A DNA stretch of 64,000 bases from positions 1 through 64,000 of the forward strand of contig CAMNST010000007.1 of NCBI GenBank assembly GCA_946555465.1, given 5' to 3'. The notes under the pieces are model-generated. The model did not search any database, was not told where the DNA came from, and was given only the letters and a program-made list of their open reading frames with translations. The stretch comes from an uncultured Clostridia bacterium. Its GTDB lineage: Bacteria > Bacillota > Clostridia > Oscillospirales > Acutalibacteraceae. Position numbers and translations under genes: made by a program. Positions 1-10,707 of this stretch are shown here, in pieces. How positions within the stretch are numbered: position 1 is the stretch's first letter; every line of letters begins with the position of its first letter.

Positions 1-564
1 ATTTTGGATAATATTAATAGCTATATTGAGATGCATCCTGATATAAAGAAGGAAATGCTTGACGACAATGTTAAGAATATAATGGATGGTTTTGAGCAAG
101 GAATTGCAACGGGTTTTCTTGGAAACGGAGAAAAAATACCTGAAATAGTATCAATTCTTACAAAGCTTACAGAATGCATTGAAAAATCTAATAATATAAC
201 CCAAAACAGTTCAAATAATATGGGGATTGCCGGAGAGTCTAGTTATACTGATGCTGTTTCGGAATGTGTTGAAAAGTATATTGAAATTATTGATGAAACG
301 GAAGATGCAGAGCTTTCTTCAACATTTAGATTATATGTTTATACAAAAATTAATTCTTTTGTCTTTTCAAATGCAAGTAATACTGATGTTAAAGATAATT
401 TGCTTTTATTAAGTAATAAATTAAATGAAACAGTTGAAGTATCAATTACCAATGAAACAAATTCAGAAGCTAAAACAAAATTTGAAAATTTAAATTCTGA
501 AATTGATAGAGCGAATAGAGAAGTAAACAATTATAGTAAGGATAAGATAAGTAAAAACGAATGA
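1..564 (+). CDS. Hypothetical acidic helical protein (5' end probably outside window)
   Basis: I do not recognise the family. The frame is open from the first base, and the first usable start is a TTG at 4 with no visible ribosome-binding site, so the true start may lie upstream. The visible 187 residues are charged and mostly helical, with no signal peptide, membrane segment or cysteine motif. The C-terminal third is rich in N, E, S and K and looks like coiled coil. The stop codon overlaps the next ORF (ATGA), so it is probably translated as one unit with the two small membrane proteins that follow, upstream of the giant surface protein. Confidence 0.6.
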   Translation: MLDNINSYIEMHPDIKKEMLDDNVKNIMDGFEQGIATGFLGNGEKIPEIVSILTKLTECIEKSNNITQNSSNNMGIAGESSYTDAVSECVEKYIEIIDETEDAELSSTFRLYVYTKINSFVFSNASNTDVKDNLLLLSNKLNETVEVSITNETNSEAKTKFENLNSEIDRANREVNNYSKDKISKNE

Positions 565-572
565 GGTATCAA

Positions 573-944
573 ATGAATATAGATATTGAAATATTTAGAA
601 TATGCGCAATTTGTTTTGGTAGTTTAGCGGCTGCTTTTTTGGTTATTGCCGGAATACTCTTTTTTAAACTGAAAATCCCATATGTTATAGGCGAATTAAG
701 AGGTAATATCAAGAGTATAAGTATCCAAGTAAAAGAACAGGAAAATAAAAAGAAAAATGATAATTTAACATTTGATAAAATGCCTAAGAATAATGAGCCT
801 ATTGCTAAACAGGAAGTGGAAATAGATAAAGAGGAAGAAGATATTTTTACCAAGCCGTTAGAGTCTGATAATAAAGTATTTGAGGATTTTAAAATTATCA
901 AAAATATAGTATTTGTAAACACAAGGGAGGAAATTAAGCTTTGA
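573..944 (+). CDS. Small single-pass membrane protein with charged tail
   Basis: No family recognised. I chose ATG 573 because TGAGG at 562-566 gives a proper ribosome-binding site; ATG 561 is the alternative, 12 bases earlier and overlapping the previous stop. The product is 123 residues: one N-terminal hydrophobic helix (about residues 5-30), then about 90 cytoplasmic-looking residues rich in K, E and D, probably a coiled coil. Its stop overlaps the TTG start of the next gene (TTGA). This suggests translational coupling and a shared role, perhaps an accessory membrane subunit of the downstream surface or FHA system. Confidence 0.55.
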   Translation: MNIDIEIFRICAICFGSLAAAFLVIAGILFFKLKIPYVIGELRGNIKSISIQVKEQENKKKNDNLTFDKMPKNNEPIAKQEVEIDKEEEDIFTKPLESDNKVFEDFKIIKNIVFVNTREEIKL

Positions 945-1381
945 ATTTTAATAAATTAAAAAAGCAAGAGTTTATAAGCGTTTTTACATTTGTTTTATCC
1001 TCAGTCTCCTTTATGTTATTTTATTTTGTTGATTATCAGAAAAATAATTTTGCTAAGGCATTGGGATATTTATTACCGGCTATATTTTGGTTAGATCTAA
1101 TTATTGCAGTGATTATGCAAATTTTAATATCTTCAAAATTAAAAATGAAAATAACTAAAAACAGAATCGGAGTTGTTTCATTTTTCCAAAACAGATATGC
1201 AGCGATTTTTGATGGCTTAATGATAGTCTCTTTTATTATAACCGTAATTTTACTAATAAAACATACTAATAGTTTTATAGTGTTTTTTATTATTTCATTA
1301 TTCGTTATTTCTTTTGAAATGCACTGCGTATTGAATGGAAAATATTTTAATACAATATTTTTAAAAGAAAACAACAAATAG
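941..1381 (+). CDS. Hypothetical four-helix membrane protein
   Basis: Family not recognised. It is 146 residues with about four transmembrane helices (roughly residues 12-31, 43-64, 88-107 and 110-127) and short basic loops. The TTG start is supported by GGGAGG at 925-930, 10 bases upstream, and overlaps the stop of the preceding gene. It is the last of three tightly packed small genes before the 9.3-kb surface-protein gene, so a membrane role in the same system is possible, but that is inference from position only. Confidence 0.6.
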   Translation: MNFNKLKKQEFISVFTFVLSSVSFMLFYFVDYQKNNFAKALGYLLPAIFWLDLIIAVIMQILISSKLKMKITKNRIGVVSFFQNRYAAIFDGLMIVSFIITVILLIKHTNSFIVFFIISLFVISFEMHCVLNGKYFNTIFLKENNK

Positions 1382-1396
1382 TTTAACTATTTTTTA
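1376..1396 (+). terminator. Weak AT-rich hairpin before the giant gene
   Basis: AAATAGT and ACTATTT form a 7-bp stem with a 3-base loop, followed directly by a short T run. It lies across the stop codon of the upstream gene. It could be a weak terminator or a simple AT-rich coincidence. Confidence 0.3.
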
Positions 1397-1429
1397 TATA
1401 TACATACATTATTTTACGGAGGAAAAATG

Positions 1430-4400
1430 ATGAGAAAAGTAAAATTAAGTCATAAGATTTTATCATCTGTTTTAGCATTGTTAATGGTATTTACATCATT
1501 CCCGATTATAAATACCTATGCAGCTGTAGATGAAAATCTTGGACAGGTTTCTGCTATTACCGAATCCGCTAAAGCAGAAATCTCAAACGAAAATCAGAGT
1601 AATATCATTGTTATATATAATGATGAAATTACCCTTGATTGGTCACCAAAGAATGCCGACAGAGCTGAAGACGGCTGGTGGGTAGGTATTCATATGAATG
1701 CCCCAAATCTTGGTGCGGAAGTTTTGTCAAAATCAAAGTATAAGAGTAAGGCAAGCTATAATTCATCATTGAGCAAAGAAAAAAACTTTTGGGATTTTAG
1801 AGATTCTAAAGATAAAAAAGATGATGAAACCCAGTATATAACATTATGGTCTTTTGTTACTGAAAAGAAAATTTCAGATGCTATTGAAAATAATAAAGGT
1901 ATTCTTGAAACACAGTGGCTGTTTGATTGGAATTATGATACCTTTGAGCCTGAACAGACTGTAACAGTTAAAATAAACGCATCAAAAGTTAAGCTTATGA
2001 ACGGCACTGAGCAGGTATATCCTGTTCTGCCCGGAAAGGTTGAGCCTATTACCAATAAAAATAATGCAGTTATTGATGATAAAAACAGTGCCAATATAGT
2101 TGTAAACTATAAAGATAAACTTGAACTTGAATGGTCAGATGTAGATGAAACTACAAATATGCCAAGAACAAAAGCCGGTTGGTGGGCAGGCATAAAAATG
2201 ACTGCTCCGCAGAATGCGGATTTGAAAAATGCCACCTATAACAGTAAGGCATACGGTGCGTCTGATTGGTCAAAAACTAAAAAGTTTGACGATTATAAAG
2301 ATGGAAAAGATTATATTACACTATGGGCATTTGTTGATTTAGAAAATATCAAAAATGCTTTGTCTGCAAAGGAAAGTATTTTAACCTCTTGGCAGTTTGA
2401 TTGGAATAACGATGGTATTATCGATCAGACTGTCACCACTCAGATTAATCCGTCAGAAGTTGAGGTTATTCTTAATAAGGGTAACAAGCAGGTTTATCCT
2501 GCAACAGAATTAGGAACTGTTACAGGAATCACAGGCACACCTAATATTGAAAACGATAAAACGAATTCTGTTAGTGTTTATTTAAATAAAGAAGTAACTT
2601 TGCAGTGGTCACAGGCAAGTAATGAAACAGCTCTTCCCAGACCCGCAGATGGCTGGTGGGCAGGAATTAAGATGACTGCTCCGCAGGGTGCAGATTTAGA
2701 AAACGCAAAGTATAAGAGCAAAGCAACACCTGAAAGCAAATGGGTTGAAGGTAAAGAATTTGCAAAAGCTAAAGACGGTGATAATTTCATTACTCTTTGG
2801 GCATATGTTGCAAATGAAGATATGCTGAAAAACGGCATCAACACCCAATGGGGATTTGACTGGGATAATGACGGTGTCTATGAACAGTATGTTGATTTCA
2901 AATTTAACTCAACTTATGTAACATTAGATCCTGCAAATCTTTACGCAATGGATGAAAATGCACCGAGTATTCAATTTGATGATGTTCCGCAGAAATATAC
3001 AAAAGATGATGTTACTGTTAATTTTACCATAACAGAAAATGGTACTGAAAGTAATGAAAAAACATATACTTCAGGTCTTAATAGTGTTTATTATTCAACA
3101 ATAAAGCTCGAAAAACTAACTGTTGAAGAAATTAATAATCTTACGGATAAAAAAGAAATAAAACTCACGGACGACGGTAAGTATAGTTTTATTATAGACG
3201 ATAATTCCAATTGCGAATATTACATATATGCTGTTGATAATGCCGGTAATGTCGGTGTGAACAGTATTCTTGTTCGGGTTGATAAAAATGCACCTGAGTT
3301 TGATGCAAATCCTGTTGTTGATACTGAAGAATGGACGAGTAAGGATGTTACTATTACAGGGGAAATAAGTGACAATCTTTCCGGAATTGCCGGTGAAAGC
3401 AATTTTACTATCACAACAAAGGCTAAAGATGTAGCTTTTAATTATAGTTCTTTCGATGAAAAAAGCGGAGAATATACTATTAAAATCCCTGCTCAGACTT
3501 TCGATGGAACTATATTAGTTTATTGTGCAGACAATGCCGGAAATAAAAGTACCCAAAGCTTCAGCGTACAAATGGACACAACTAATTGTGTAATCATGTC
3601 ACTTGAGGTTAGTGAAAGTAATTGGACTAATTCCGATGTTGTTATTACTGGAACAGTGGTTGATTCGCATTCAGGTGTTAAAGAGGTAACTGCTGTGCTT
3701 GATGGTGCACATGAAAAAGAACCAATAGTAAAGTATAAATCTATCAATGAAAATAGCGGAGAATATACTATTACGGTTCCGGCTCAAAATTATAGCGGTA
3801 AATTAATTGTAAATGCAATTGATAATGCAGGAAATGATAAAGCCGATAAGGATAACAGTGTAGCAAGTCTTTCGGTTGATTTAAAGATGGATACTGTAGC
3901 ACCTGTAGTTGAAACGGCTACGGTGTCTAAGACAGGCTGGACAAAAGAGAATATTGTTATCAGTGGTGAAGTTAGTGACAATCTTTCAAATGTTAGCGCT
4001 GTATACTATGCTAAAGGTAATGCAATTGAAGATTTAACAATATCTAATATATCTACAAAAGCAACTCTTGCTGTATTTGATAAAGAAACAAATACATATA
4101 GTTTCGATGTTAGCGCACAAAACTATGATGGTAATTATGTAATTTATGCTGTTGATAATGCCGGAAATATCTCAATTGCAAAGACAGCAGCTGTGTTTAT
4201 GGATACTGTTGCTCCAATCGATCTTTCTATTGAATTTACTCAAACTGCAATAACTAAAGTGTTAGAGTTCATTACTTTTGGATTCTATAATAGCAAAAAT
4301 GCAGATGTTATCGCAACGCTTAGTGCAACTGACCCTGAAATTAACAATTCAACTTCAGGTGTTTCAGAATTTAAGTATTCAATTAATGACGGTGAATATG

Positions 4401-7400
4401 TTTCTGTTGAAACAACAGGTGTATTTGAGCTTAAACTTAAAGGTGAATTTAAAGATACTATTAAGTTTAAAGCGTATGATAATGCCGGCAATTTCTCTTC
4501 AGAATATGATAGTAAATTGAATAATGGCATACAGGGTGCTATTAGCGATTTGACTGATCCGGTTGTTCAAAAGGAAATAGAATATGCCACGCCATCAAAT
4601 ACTCTTGATGACGGAAAAATGTACTTTAATCAGGATGTAATGATAACATTCCCGATAGAGGAAGAGCATTTTTATAAAGAGTACGAAAAAGATGGTATAA
4701 CAGTATCGACAATTGATGAGAATGTTGAAGTTACTGTTACTAGAGATGGCAATGATATTACCGATTTTACACTTTCAATGACTGCTATCAATGATGGTGA
4801 TGATAAAAATACTATTGCTGTGACTATTCCTGTAAAGGATGACGGAACCACTGACGGTAATTACAAAGTAAAACTTGTTTATACCGATCTTTCCAGCAAT
4901 AAAGTCGAAAAAGAAAGTGAAGAGTTTGTTATTGATACTATAGCACCGGAAATAACAGCCAAGTATAAAACGCCTATTAATACTGCAAATGGTATAGATT
5001 ACTACAGTGAGGCAAATCCGGTTGGACTTGAAATTACTGTAAAAGAGCATAATTTTGATCCAACAAAATTCACATCAGAAATTACCGCAAAGAATATTGC
5101 AGATAATGATGTTTTAACAAACGATAAAAAATCAGTTGAAGAAACACTGAAAGAATTTTGCAGCAATAAAGAAAACTGGAAATCTGTGGAGGGTAAGGCA
5201 GATACTTATATAATTTCTGTTCCGCTTGAGAATGCAGATGCAAATTATGTTATTGATTATTCATTAATTGATTTAGCTTTAAATCCTGCCGTTGAAGCTG
5301 CACCAAAGGCTGTAACATATGACACTCTTAATCCTGAAATTGAAATTTCAACAAGTGTGGCACTTGCATACAAAGTGCTGAATGCAATTACATTTGGTTT
5401 CTTCAATCCTGATGTAACTTTCACTGTCAAAGTAAAAGATGCGACAGCAGGAATTAAAAACGGAAAGATTGAAAGCAAATTAATTGAAGTTGAAAATGCT
5501 CGCGGAGAGTTCTTAAAAGAGTTTGATATTGCAGATGCTGAAAGTGTTGAATTGAAAGATGGAATTCAGACGGCAACCTTTGAGTACAAACTGTCAACTG
5601 AAGATTACAAAAATGGAGTAACTGCAGTTGTATATGACTATTCAAAAAACAATGAATCTACCGATAATATTGTTGACGAAAACGGCACATATAACGGAGT
5701 TGTTGTTGATACAAAAAATCCTGTTATCACTTCCATTAAATACAATGAGGTTAACAGAGTTGGTGACAAGTATTACTATTCACCGAAAGCATCCGAAAAT
5801 CCGGCTGAAAATGCAGTTATAGAGTTTACAGTGGATGAGGAGTATTTCTTTGAAACATATTCAAGCACAACTGAACTTAAGAACGATATAACTGCAATTG
5901 AAGATGCAGTAACCGTTAATGTAACCAAAGATAATTACAAAGATGAAAAAACTGAATATACAAACTTTGTAAAAGAATTTGATGAAATAAATAAAAAAAT
6001 CATTGTAACCATTCCGACAAAGGATAATGATGGTGATTATTCTATAGAATTGTCATATTCAGATCCTGCAGGAAATAAGGTAACTGTTAAAACTGAAACA
6101 GTTGTAATAGATACTATCGCACCTGTTGTGGAAGTAGGTTATCATAATAATACAGCATCGGGAAATGCATTTAACGAAAAGTATTTTGATGATAGCAGAA
6201 CAGTAACAATCAAGGTAATTGAACATAATTTTGCTCCTGAATATATAGAAAATCTGAATGAAATTGTTAAGGCAATAAATGTAACAGGAGACCCTGTAGA
6301 AAATGCTGACGCAAGTAAAATACTTTCGGAAATTAACGATATTACAAAATGGACAAATTCAGGTGATGAATATAAATTTGTAATTCCGTTTACAACAGAT
6401 GCAAACTATGTATTTACAGTTCCGACGATTACGGATTATGCGAAAAATAATAATGATACTGCAAAGACAACATATGTTCAGTATGATGAAAACGGTAAAA
6501 CGATTGAAGATAATGGAGAAATAAAACAAGCTGTGTCTCCGTTTGAATTTACAGTTGATAAAAAGAATGCTGATATTGGTATTACAACAGAAAAACCATT
6601 GGCGTATAAAATACTTAATGGTATTACATTTGGATTTTTTGATAAATCAATAGTAACAATTACAGTAAAAGATGCAACCTCCGGAATGCAGAAACTCAGT
6701 TATAAGTCTTTAAAAACAGAAAATAGTAAGGGTGATGCCGCTGCTGTTAATCTGACATTGTCTAATATGACAAGTTCTGTAAATCAGGACGGTTATCAGA
6801 TTTCAACTTATGAGTTTACTATTAATGAAGAATACAAGGATTCAATAGAAGCAACTGTAATTGATAATTCAGGAAACGAGTCATCAACGCAGATAATTAA
6901 TACAGACACCGATGAATACAATGGCGTAATAGTTGATACAGCAGACCCTGTATTTACAAAAATTGCATATAACGAGATAAATAGCAATGTTAAAGATGAT
7001 GTTACTAAATACTACTATTCATCAGATGCAGAAGTTGTATTTACAGTCGATGAGGAATATTTCTTTGAGAATTATTATGAAACAGCGACTGACGCAAAAG
7101 CTGATTCTGATAATTCAGTAAGTGCATTGAAGAATGATGTTACTCTTGAAATTACCAAGAACGGTGATGAGTACTATAAAGGCAGTGGAGTAGCAAGTGC
7201 GGAAAATTCCAAGCTGTTTAAATCAGAATTCAATGAAGATGCTAAAACAATTACCATAACAATTCCGTCGGTAGTAGACGAAATTGCAAATGACGGTGAT
7301 TTTATTGTAACAGTTGGTTATACAGATTTGGCCGATCATTATGTTGAGGTTACAACTGATACAATTGTTATTGATACAACAGCACCGATTGTAACTGTAA

Positions 7401-10400
7401 GTTATGATAATAATGAGGTTTCGGAAAATGCATTAAATGATACATACTTTAATGCAAACAGAACAGCAACAATAACTATGGTTGAGCATAACTTTGCACC
7501 TGAGTATATAGCATCAAAGATTATAGCGGTAGATGTTAACGGAAAGGATGTAACAACAAAGGCAGCAGAGGCTCTTGCAGGAATCACAGCAAAAGGTAAT
7601 TGGACACAAGACGAAGAAGACAAAAATACATATACATATGTAATTGAGTATTCAGATGATGCAAACTACACCTTTAAGTTTACAAGTGCAAAGGATTATG
7701 CATTAAATGAAATGAATCCTGAGAATGACAACAAAGTGATTTATGCAGAGAACACAGTGTCACCTGAGGGCTTCGTTATTGATAAGGTTGCTCCAAGTGA
7801 AAATGTTAAATACACAATTACAAACGAAAAAGACAATTCACTTAAGAAAGTGCTTAATGTTCTTACGTTTGGTATATTCTTTAACAGTAAAGTTGACATT
7901 AAGGTTGAAACGACTGATGTAACAGCTGGATTGTATAAAGCTATACTTAGCATCAAGAATATTGACGGAAATGTAATTGATAATCTTTCTATTAATGGTT
8001 CAGGAATATTCACTTTGAAAAATGATAAATCAAATGGTGATACAACATTTACCGTCGATGTAAGTCAATTAGATGAGTTCAGAGGAAAACTTTATATTGA
8101 TATCTATGATAAGGCAGGTAACCATTATCAGAATTATCAAGTTGATGATACTGTTAATGAAATTGTCAAAGTTGATGGACAAATCACTGTAAATAATAAG
8201 GTTGTTGATAATAATGTTGATGTTATTGACAATATTGAACAGTATGAGAGCATTGATTTCCACAAGGAAATATCTTCCATTGATATTTCTTATACAAGTG
8301 CTGTAAAGAGTGTAGTTAATCAGTCTTCTCCGGCTAAAAATGCTGCTAAATCTCTTGTAAAAGAGAAGGTTAATTTAAATGCAGTAACGGATAAGAATAT
8401 GTGTGCAGAGAACGTTCCGTTATTCAACACAAATGTTCCTATCTCAATTAATGTTACAGATAACTCGTCAGGCATAAGCGTAATTGATATTTTTGTATTT
8501 GATGCTAATGAGAATCGTGAAATAGCAACATATAATACTGTAATAAGAAATGATGGAAAGATAACTTCAAAGTCAGATAAAGTGTTTGAGAATGTTCAGA
8601 ATAGTGAATGGTCACTTAAACAAGATGAAAATGGTTTAACAGTATCGGCAAGTAAGAATATTACCATTAAATCCAATTACAACGACATAGTTGTGCTTGT
8701 GCAGTTGACGGATAATGCAGGAAATATCAGTTATGATTATTACCAATTTGGTATTGATAAGACAGCTCCTGTGCTTTCAGCAGTATTTAATGATTCTGTA
8801 AGTGCTCAAAATTCTGTTTACTACAATGAAAAGAGAACACTTACTCTTACAGTAGCAGAACGTGATTTTATTAATAGTGGCAAATCTGTTGAGTTTACTT
8901 ATAGGTATCAGGGTAATCCTGAAAAATATGTAATTGCAGCAAATAAATTCAGACAACTTGATTCAAGTGTTCCTGTTTATAAGGATAATAAGACATATTC
9001 ATATACTATTGATATATTTACAAATGATGGTGAATATGCTGACTTTGAATTCTTGGCAGTCGATAGGGCTAATAATAAAAAGTCATCAAACGAATCTATA
9101 ATAAGATCTGCTAATAATAATATGTTTAGATATGACCATATTGCACCTGAAATTACGATAGTAAGTGATGAACATGGTCGAAATGAAAATACTAAATTCT
9201 ATCAAGATAGCAGAGTTATCACTGTATCAGTTAAAGACAGATATGCAACTGACAGCCCAAATCAGTCCTATATTGTTAGACAAATTGCTAATTTAACCGG
9301 CTTTAAGTTTACTGACAGTGAAAGTGGTCAAGCTTATCATACTGATAATAGAATCCTTACATATGTATTTACATTCCAAACCGGTACAAGCATTGATTGC
9401 AATTTGCTGTTTAATAGAATTAGCGATCTTGCAGGCAATATTACGGGAAATGTTCCAGCAGTTGCAAATGCTAACGATTTTGTTGTTGATGGAAAGACAC
9501 CTAACAATTTCAGTGCTACTGTTGTTGAGGATAATCACCCTGCTGTGGATGTGCTTAATCAGTCGGATTATAAAGTCTTTGTTGGTGACAATATAACACT
9601 TACAATTACTTGTGAGGATGAAAATCTCAGCCTTGCTAATATCAGTAATGCAAAGCTCGTTTGTGCAGCATTAACATCAAACGGTAAGACTACTGAGCAA
9701 AACTTTGATGTTCAAAAAGTTTCATCAAGTAACAGAAATAAATTAACTTATAGTATCAGTAATCTTGATTATGACGGTTTCTATGATTTATCTTTTACTG
9801 CTACTGATGATTCAGGTAAAATTTCATCAACACAAAATGTAAAGTTTGCACTTTGCAGAAATGGTGCACTTTACAGTAAAAACGATATTGAAACAATTCA
9901 AAATCACGGTGCATTTAATGCTAATAGTATTTCTGAAATTTCATTTAATCAGTATAGTGCTGAAGCAGGAACATCAGCTACATTGTCAATAAGCAGTAAA
10001 AATGGCAGCCTTGGTTTCAAGAGCAGAGTGCTTGTTGAAGGTGTTGATTACACAATTACAGGCGGTAATACAAGAGATAATGATTTAAATTGTTATAGAA
10101 GTATTTATCAACTTACACCGAATGCTTTTATGATGGAGGATGGCAGAATTTTAGATGGTGTTTATTTGATTACAATTACACCTAATAATACAGAATCTGC
10201 AAATGGTCAAAAGAGTGAAGATGCACAGTCCACATCATTTGAGGTAACTCTTGATGCAACAAATCCGGTAATTTCGAATGTAAGCACAAGTTATAAAACA
10301 TCTTATGGTTCAGAGAAAACTTATGAATTTTCACAGGATGATAAGAAGACCTTATTTACAAGCGGTATTGTATTGAAGTTTAATATCAGTGATACATTTT

Positions 10401-10699
10401 CCGGTATTAATAAGGATACTTTAATGGTAACTTGGGGTGATGAAACGGAACCTCGCACTGTTAAAGTTAATGAGGATGGAACTTGCAGTATAGAACTTAA
10501 CAGCACTGATACTAAAAATGGAAATGTTGTTAATATTTTAGTTGAGGATAATGCAGGAAATGACATTGAATATTCATTTAATTTGACTATTGATAATCAT
10601 TTCTGGATTTATGTAGCAATTGCAGCATTTATTTTAATTGCATTATTTGTAATTGTTATTCTTGTTATCAAAGCTAAAAAATCAAAGAAGGATGAATAA
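1430..10699 (+). CDS. Giant repetitive surface protein, Ig-like modules, C-terminal membrane anchor
   Basis: The product is 3089 residues. GGAGG at 1418-1422 fits ATG 1430 better than ATG 1427. Residues 1-32 are a Sec signal peptide ending near TYA-A. Three repeats of about 160 residues follow (about 55-510), each with GWWxGI, ITLWxFV, FDWN and a final VYP. Then come many Ig-like/Big-type segments (about 515-940) with the DxxAP linker and AVDNAGN motif. Four longer modules (about 940-2350) each start near a TFGFF/TFGIF motif. More Ig-like segments follow to about 3045, then one transmembrane helix (about 3052-3074) and a basic tail KAKKSKKDE. There is no LPXTG motif, so it is probably membrane-tethered with a long extracellular stalk. 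An adhesin or envelope scaffold role is inference. It sits directly upstream of the FHA/kinase cluster. Confidence 0.85.
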   Translation: MRKVKLSHKILSSVLALLMVFTSFPIINTYAAVDENLGQVSAITESAKAEISNENQSNIIVIYNDEITLDWSPKNADRAEDGWWVGIHMNAPNLGAEVLSKSKYKSKASYNSSLSKEKNFWDFRDSKDKKDDETQYITLWSFVTEKKISDAIENNKGILETQWLFDWNYDTFEPEQTVTVKINASKVKLMNGTEQVYPVLPGKVEPITNKNNAVIDDKNSANIVVNYKDKLELEWSDVDETTNMPRTKAGWWAGIKMTAPQNADLKNATYNSKAYGASDWSKTKKFDDYKDGKDYITLWAFVDLENIKNALSAKESILTSWQFDWNNDGIIDQTVTTQINPSEVEVILNKGNKQVYPATELGTVTGITGTPNIENDKTNSVSVYLNKEVTLQWSQASNETALPRPADGWWAGIKMTAPQGADLENAKYKSKATPESKWVEGKEFAKAKDGDNFITLWAYVANEDMLKNGINTQWGFDWDNDGVYEQYVDFKFNSTYVTLDPANLYAMDENAPSIQFDDVPQKYTKDDVTVNFTITENGTESNEKTYTSGLNSVYYSTIKLEKLTVEEINNLTDKKEIKLTDDGKYSFIIDDNSNCEYYIYAVDNAGNVGVNSILVRVDKNAPEFDANPVVDTEEWTSKDVTITGEISDNLSGIAGESNFTITTKAKDVAFNYSSFDEKSGEYTIKIPAQTFDGTILVYCADNAGNKSTQSFSVQMDTTNCVIMSLEVSESNWTNSDVVITGTVVDSHSGVKEVTAVLDGAHEKEPIVKYKSINENSGEYTITVPAQNYSGKLIVNAIDNAGNDKADKDNSVASLSVDLKMDTVAPVVETATVSKTGWTKENIVISGEVSDNLSNVSAVYYAKGNAIEDLTISNISTKATLAVFDKETNTYSFDVSAQNYDGNYVIYAVDNAGNISIAKTAAVFMDTVAPIDLSIEFTQTAITKVLEFITFGFYNSKNADVIATLSATDPEINNSTSGVSEFKYSINDGEYVSVETTGVFELKLKGEFKDTIKFKAYDNAGNFSSEYDSKLNNGIQGAISDLTDPVVQKEIEYATPSNTLDDGKMYFNQDVMITFPIEEEHFYKEYEKDGITVSTIDENVEVTVTRDGNDITDFTLSMTAINDGDDKNTIAVTIPVKDDGTTDGNYKVKLVYTDLSSNKVEKESEEFVIDTIAPEITAKYKTPINTANGIDYYSEANPVGLEITVKEHNFDPTKFTSEITAKNIADNDVLTNDKKSVEETLKEFCSNKENWKSVEGKADTYIISVPLENADANYVIDYSLIDLALNPAVEAAPKAVTYDTLNPEIEISTSVALAYKVLNAITFGFFNPDVTFTVKVKDATAGIKNGKIESKLIEVENARGEFLKEFDIADAESVELKDGIQTATFEYKLSTEDYKNGVTAVVYDYSKNNESTDNIVDENGTYNGVVVDTKNPVITSIKYNEVNRVGDKYYYSPKASENPAENAVIEFTVDEEYFFETYSSTTELKNDITAIEDAVTVNVTKDNYKDEKTEYTNFVKEFDEINKKIIVTIPTKDNDGDYSIELSYSDPAGNKVTVKTETVVIDTIAPVVEVGYHNNTASGNAFNEKYFDDSRTVTIKVIEHNFAPEYIENLNEIVKAINVTGDPVENADASKILSEINDITKWTNSGDEYKFVIPFTTDANYVFTVPTITDYAKNNNDTAKTTYVQYDENGKTIEDNGEIKQAVSPFEFTVDKKNADIGITTEKPLAYKILNGITFGFFDKSIVTITVKDATSGMQKLSYKSLKTENSKGDAAAVNLTLSNMTSSVNQDGYQISTYEFTINEEYKDSIEATVIDNSGNESSTQIINTDTDEYNGVIVDTADPVFTKIAYNEINSNVKDDVTKYYYSSDAEVVFTVDEEYFFENYYETATDAKADSDNSVSALKNDVTLEITKNGDEYYKGSGVASAENSKLFKSEFNEDAKTITITIPSVVDEIANDGDFIVTVGYTDLADHYVEVTTDTIVIDTTAPIVTVSYDNNEVSENALNDTYFNANRTATITMVEHNFAPEYIASKIIAVDVNGKDVTTKAAEALAGITAKGNWTQDEEDKNTYTYVIEYSDDANYTFKFTSAKDYALNEMNPENDNKVIYAENTVSPEGFVIDKVAPSENVKYTITNEKDNSLKKVLNVLTFGIFFNSKVDIKVETTDVTAGLYKAILSIKNIDGNVIDNLSINGSGIFTLKNDKSNGDTTFTVDVSQLDEFRGKLYIDIYDKAGNHYQNYQVDDTVNEIVKVDGQITVNNKVVDNNVDVIDNIEQYESIDFHKEISSIDISYTSAVKSVVNQSSPAKNAAKSLVKEKVNLNAVTDKNMCAENVPLFNTNVPISINVTDNSSGISVIDIFVFDANENREIATYNTVIRNDGKITSKSDKVFENVQNSEWSLKQDENGLTVSASKNITIKSNYNDIVVLVQLTDNAGNISYDYYQFGIDKTAPVLSAVFNDSVSAQNSVYYNEKRTLTLTVAERDFINSGKSVEFTYRYQGNPEKYVIAANKFRQLDSSVPVYKDNKTYSYTIDIFTNDGEYADFEFLAVDRANNKKSSNESIIRSANNNMFRYDHIAPEITIVSDEHGRNENTKFYQDSRVITVSVKDRYATDSPNQSYIVRQIANLTGFKFTDSESGQAYHTDNRILTYVFTFQTGTSIDCNLLFNRISDLAGNITGNVPAVANANDFVVDGKTPNNFSATVVEDNHPAVDVLNQSDYKVFVGDNITLTITCEDENLSLANISNAKLVCAALTSNGKTTEQNFDVQKVSSSNRNKLTYSISNLDYDGFYDLSFTATDDSGKISSTQNVKFALCRNGALYSKNDIETIQNHGAFNANSISEISFNQYSAEAGTSATLSISSKNGSLGFKSRVLVEGVDYTITGGNTRDNDLNCYRSIYQLTPNAFMMEDGRILDGVYLITITPNNTESANGQKSEDAQSTSFEVTLDATNPVISNVSTSYKTSYGSEKTYEFSQDDKKTLFTSGIVLKFNISDTFSGINKDTLMVTWGDETEPRTVKVNEDGTCSIELNSTDTKNGNVVNILVEDNAGNDIEYSFNLTIDNHFWIYVAIAAFILIALFVIVILVIKAKKSKKDE
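1600..2930 (+). repeat. Three tandem GWW-type coding repeats
   Basis: Within the giant protein, three units of about 160 residues align by eye. Landmarks are GWWVGIHM near 1672, GWWAGIKM near 2176 and GWWAGIKM near 2650. Each is followed by YxSKA, ITLWxFV, a W-x-FDW block resembling an acidic calcium-binding-like loop (DWNNDG, DWDNDG) and a VYP-type end. Units 2 and 3 are closest. I do not recognise the domain family. Confidence 0.75.
4230..8150 (+). repeat. Four long tandem Ig-like coding modules (about 370-413 residues each)
   Basis: The motif K(V/I)L-x(3)-TFGF/IF recurs near 4255, 5375, 6610 and 7850, a spacing of about 371, 412 and 413 codons. Between copies the order of motifs is kept: KDATAG or VTAG, VDTxxP, YYYS, VDEEYFFE, a DTIAP linker and EHNFxPE. 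This is a tandemly duplicated module, not random low complexity. Confidence 0.7.
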
Positions 10700-10707
10700 T
10701 TTTATTG

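Noticed and set aside
1600-8150. CRISPR-like or DNA tandem repeats
   Set aside because: The repeats are protein-level modules of 160 and about 400 codons with diverged DNA, not short direct repeats with spacers.
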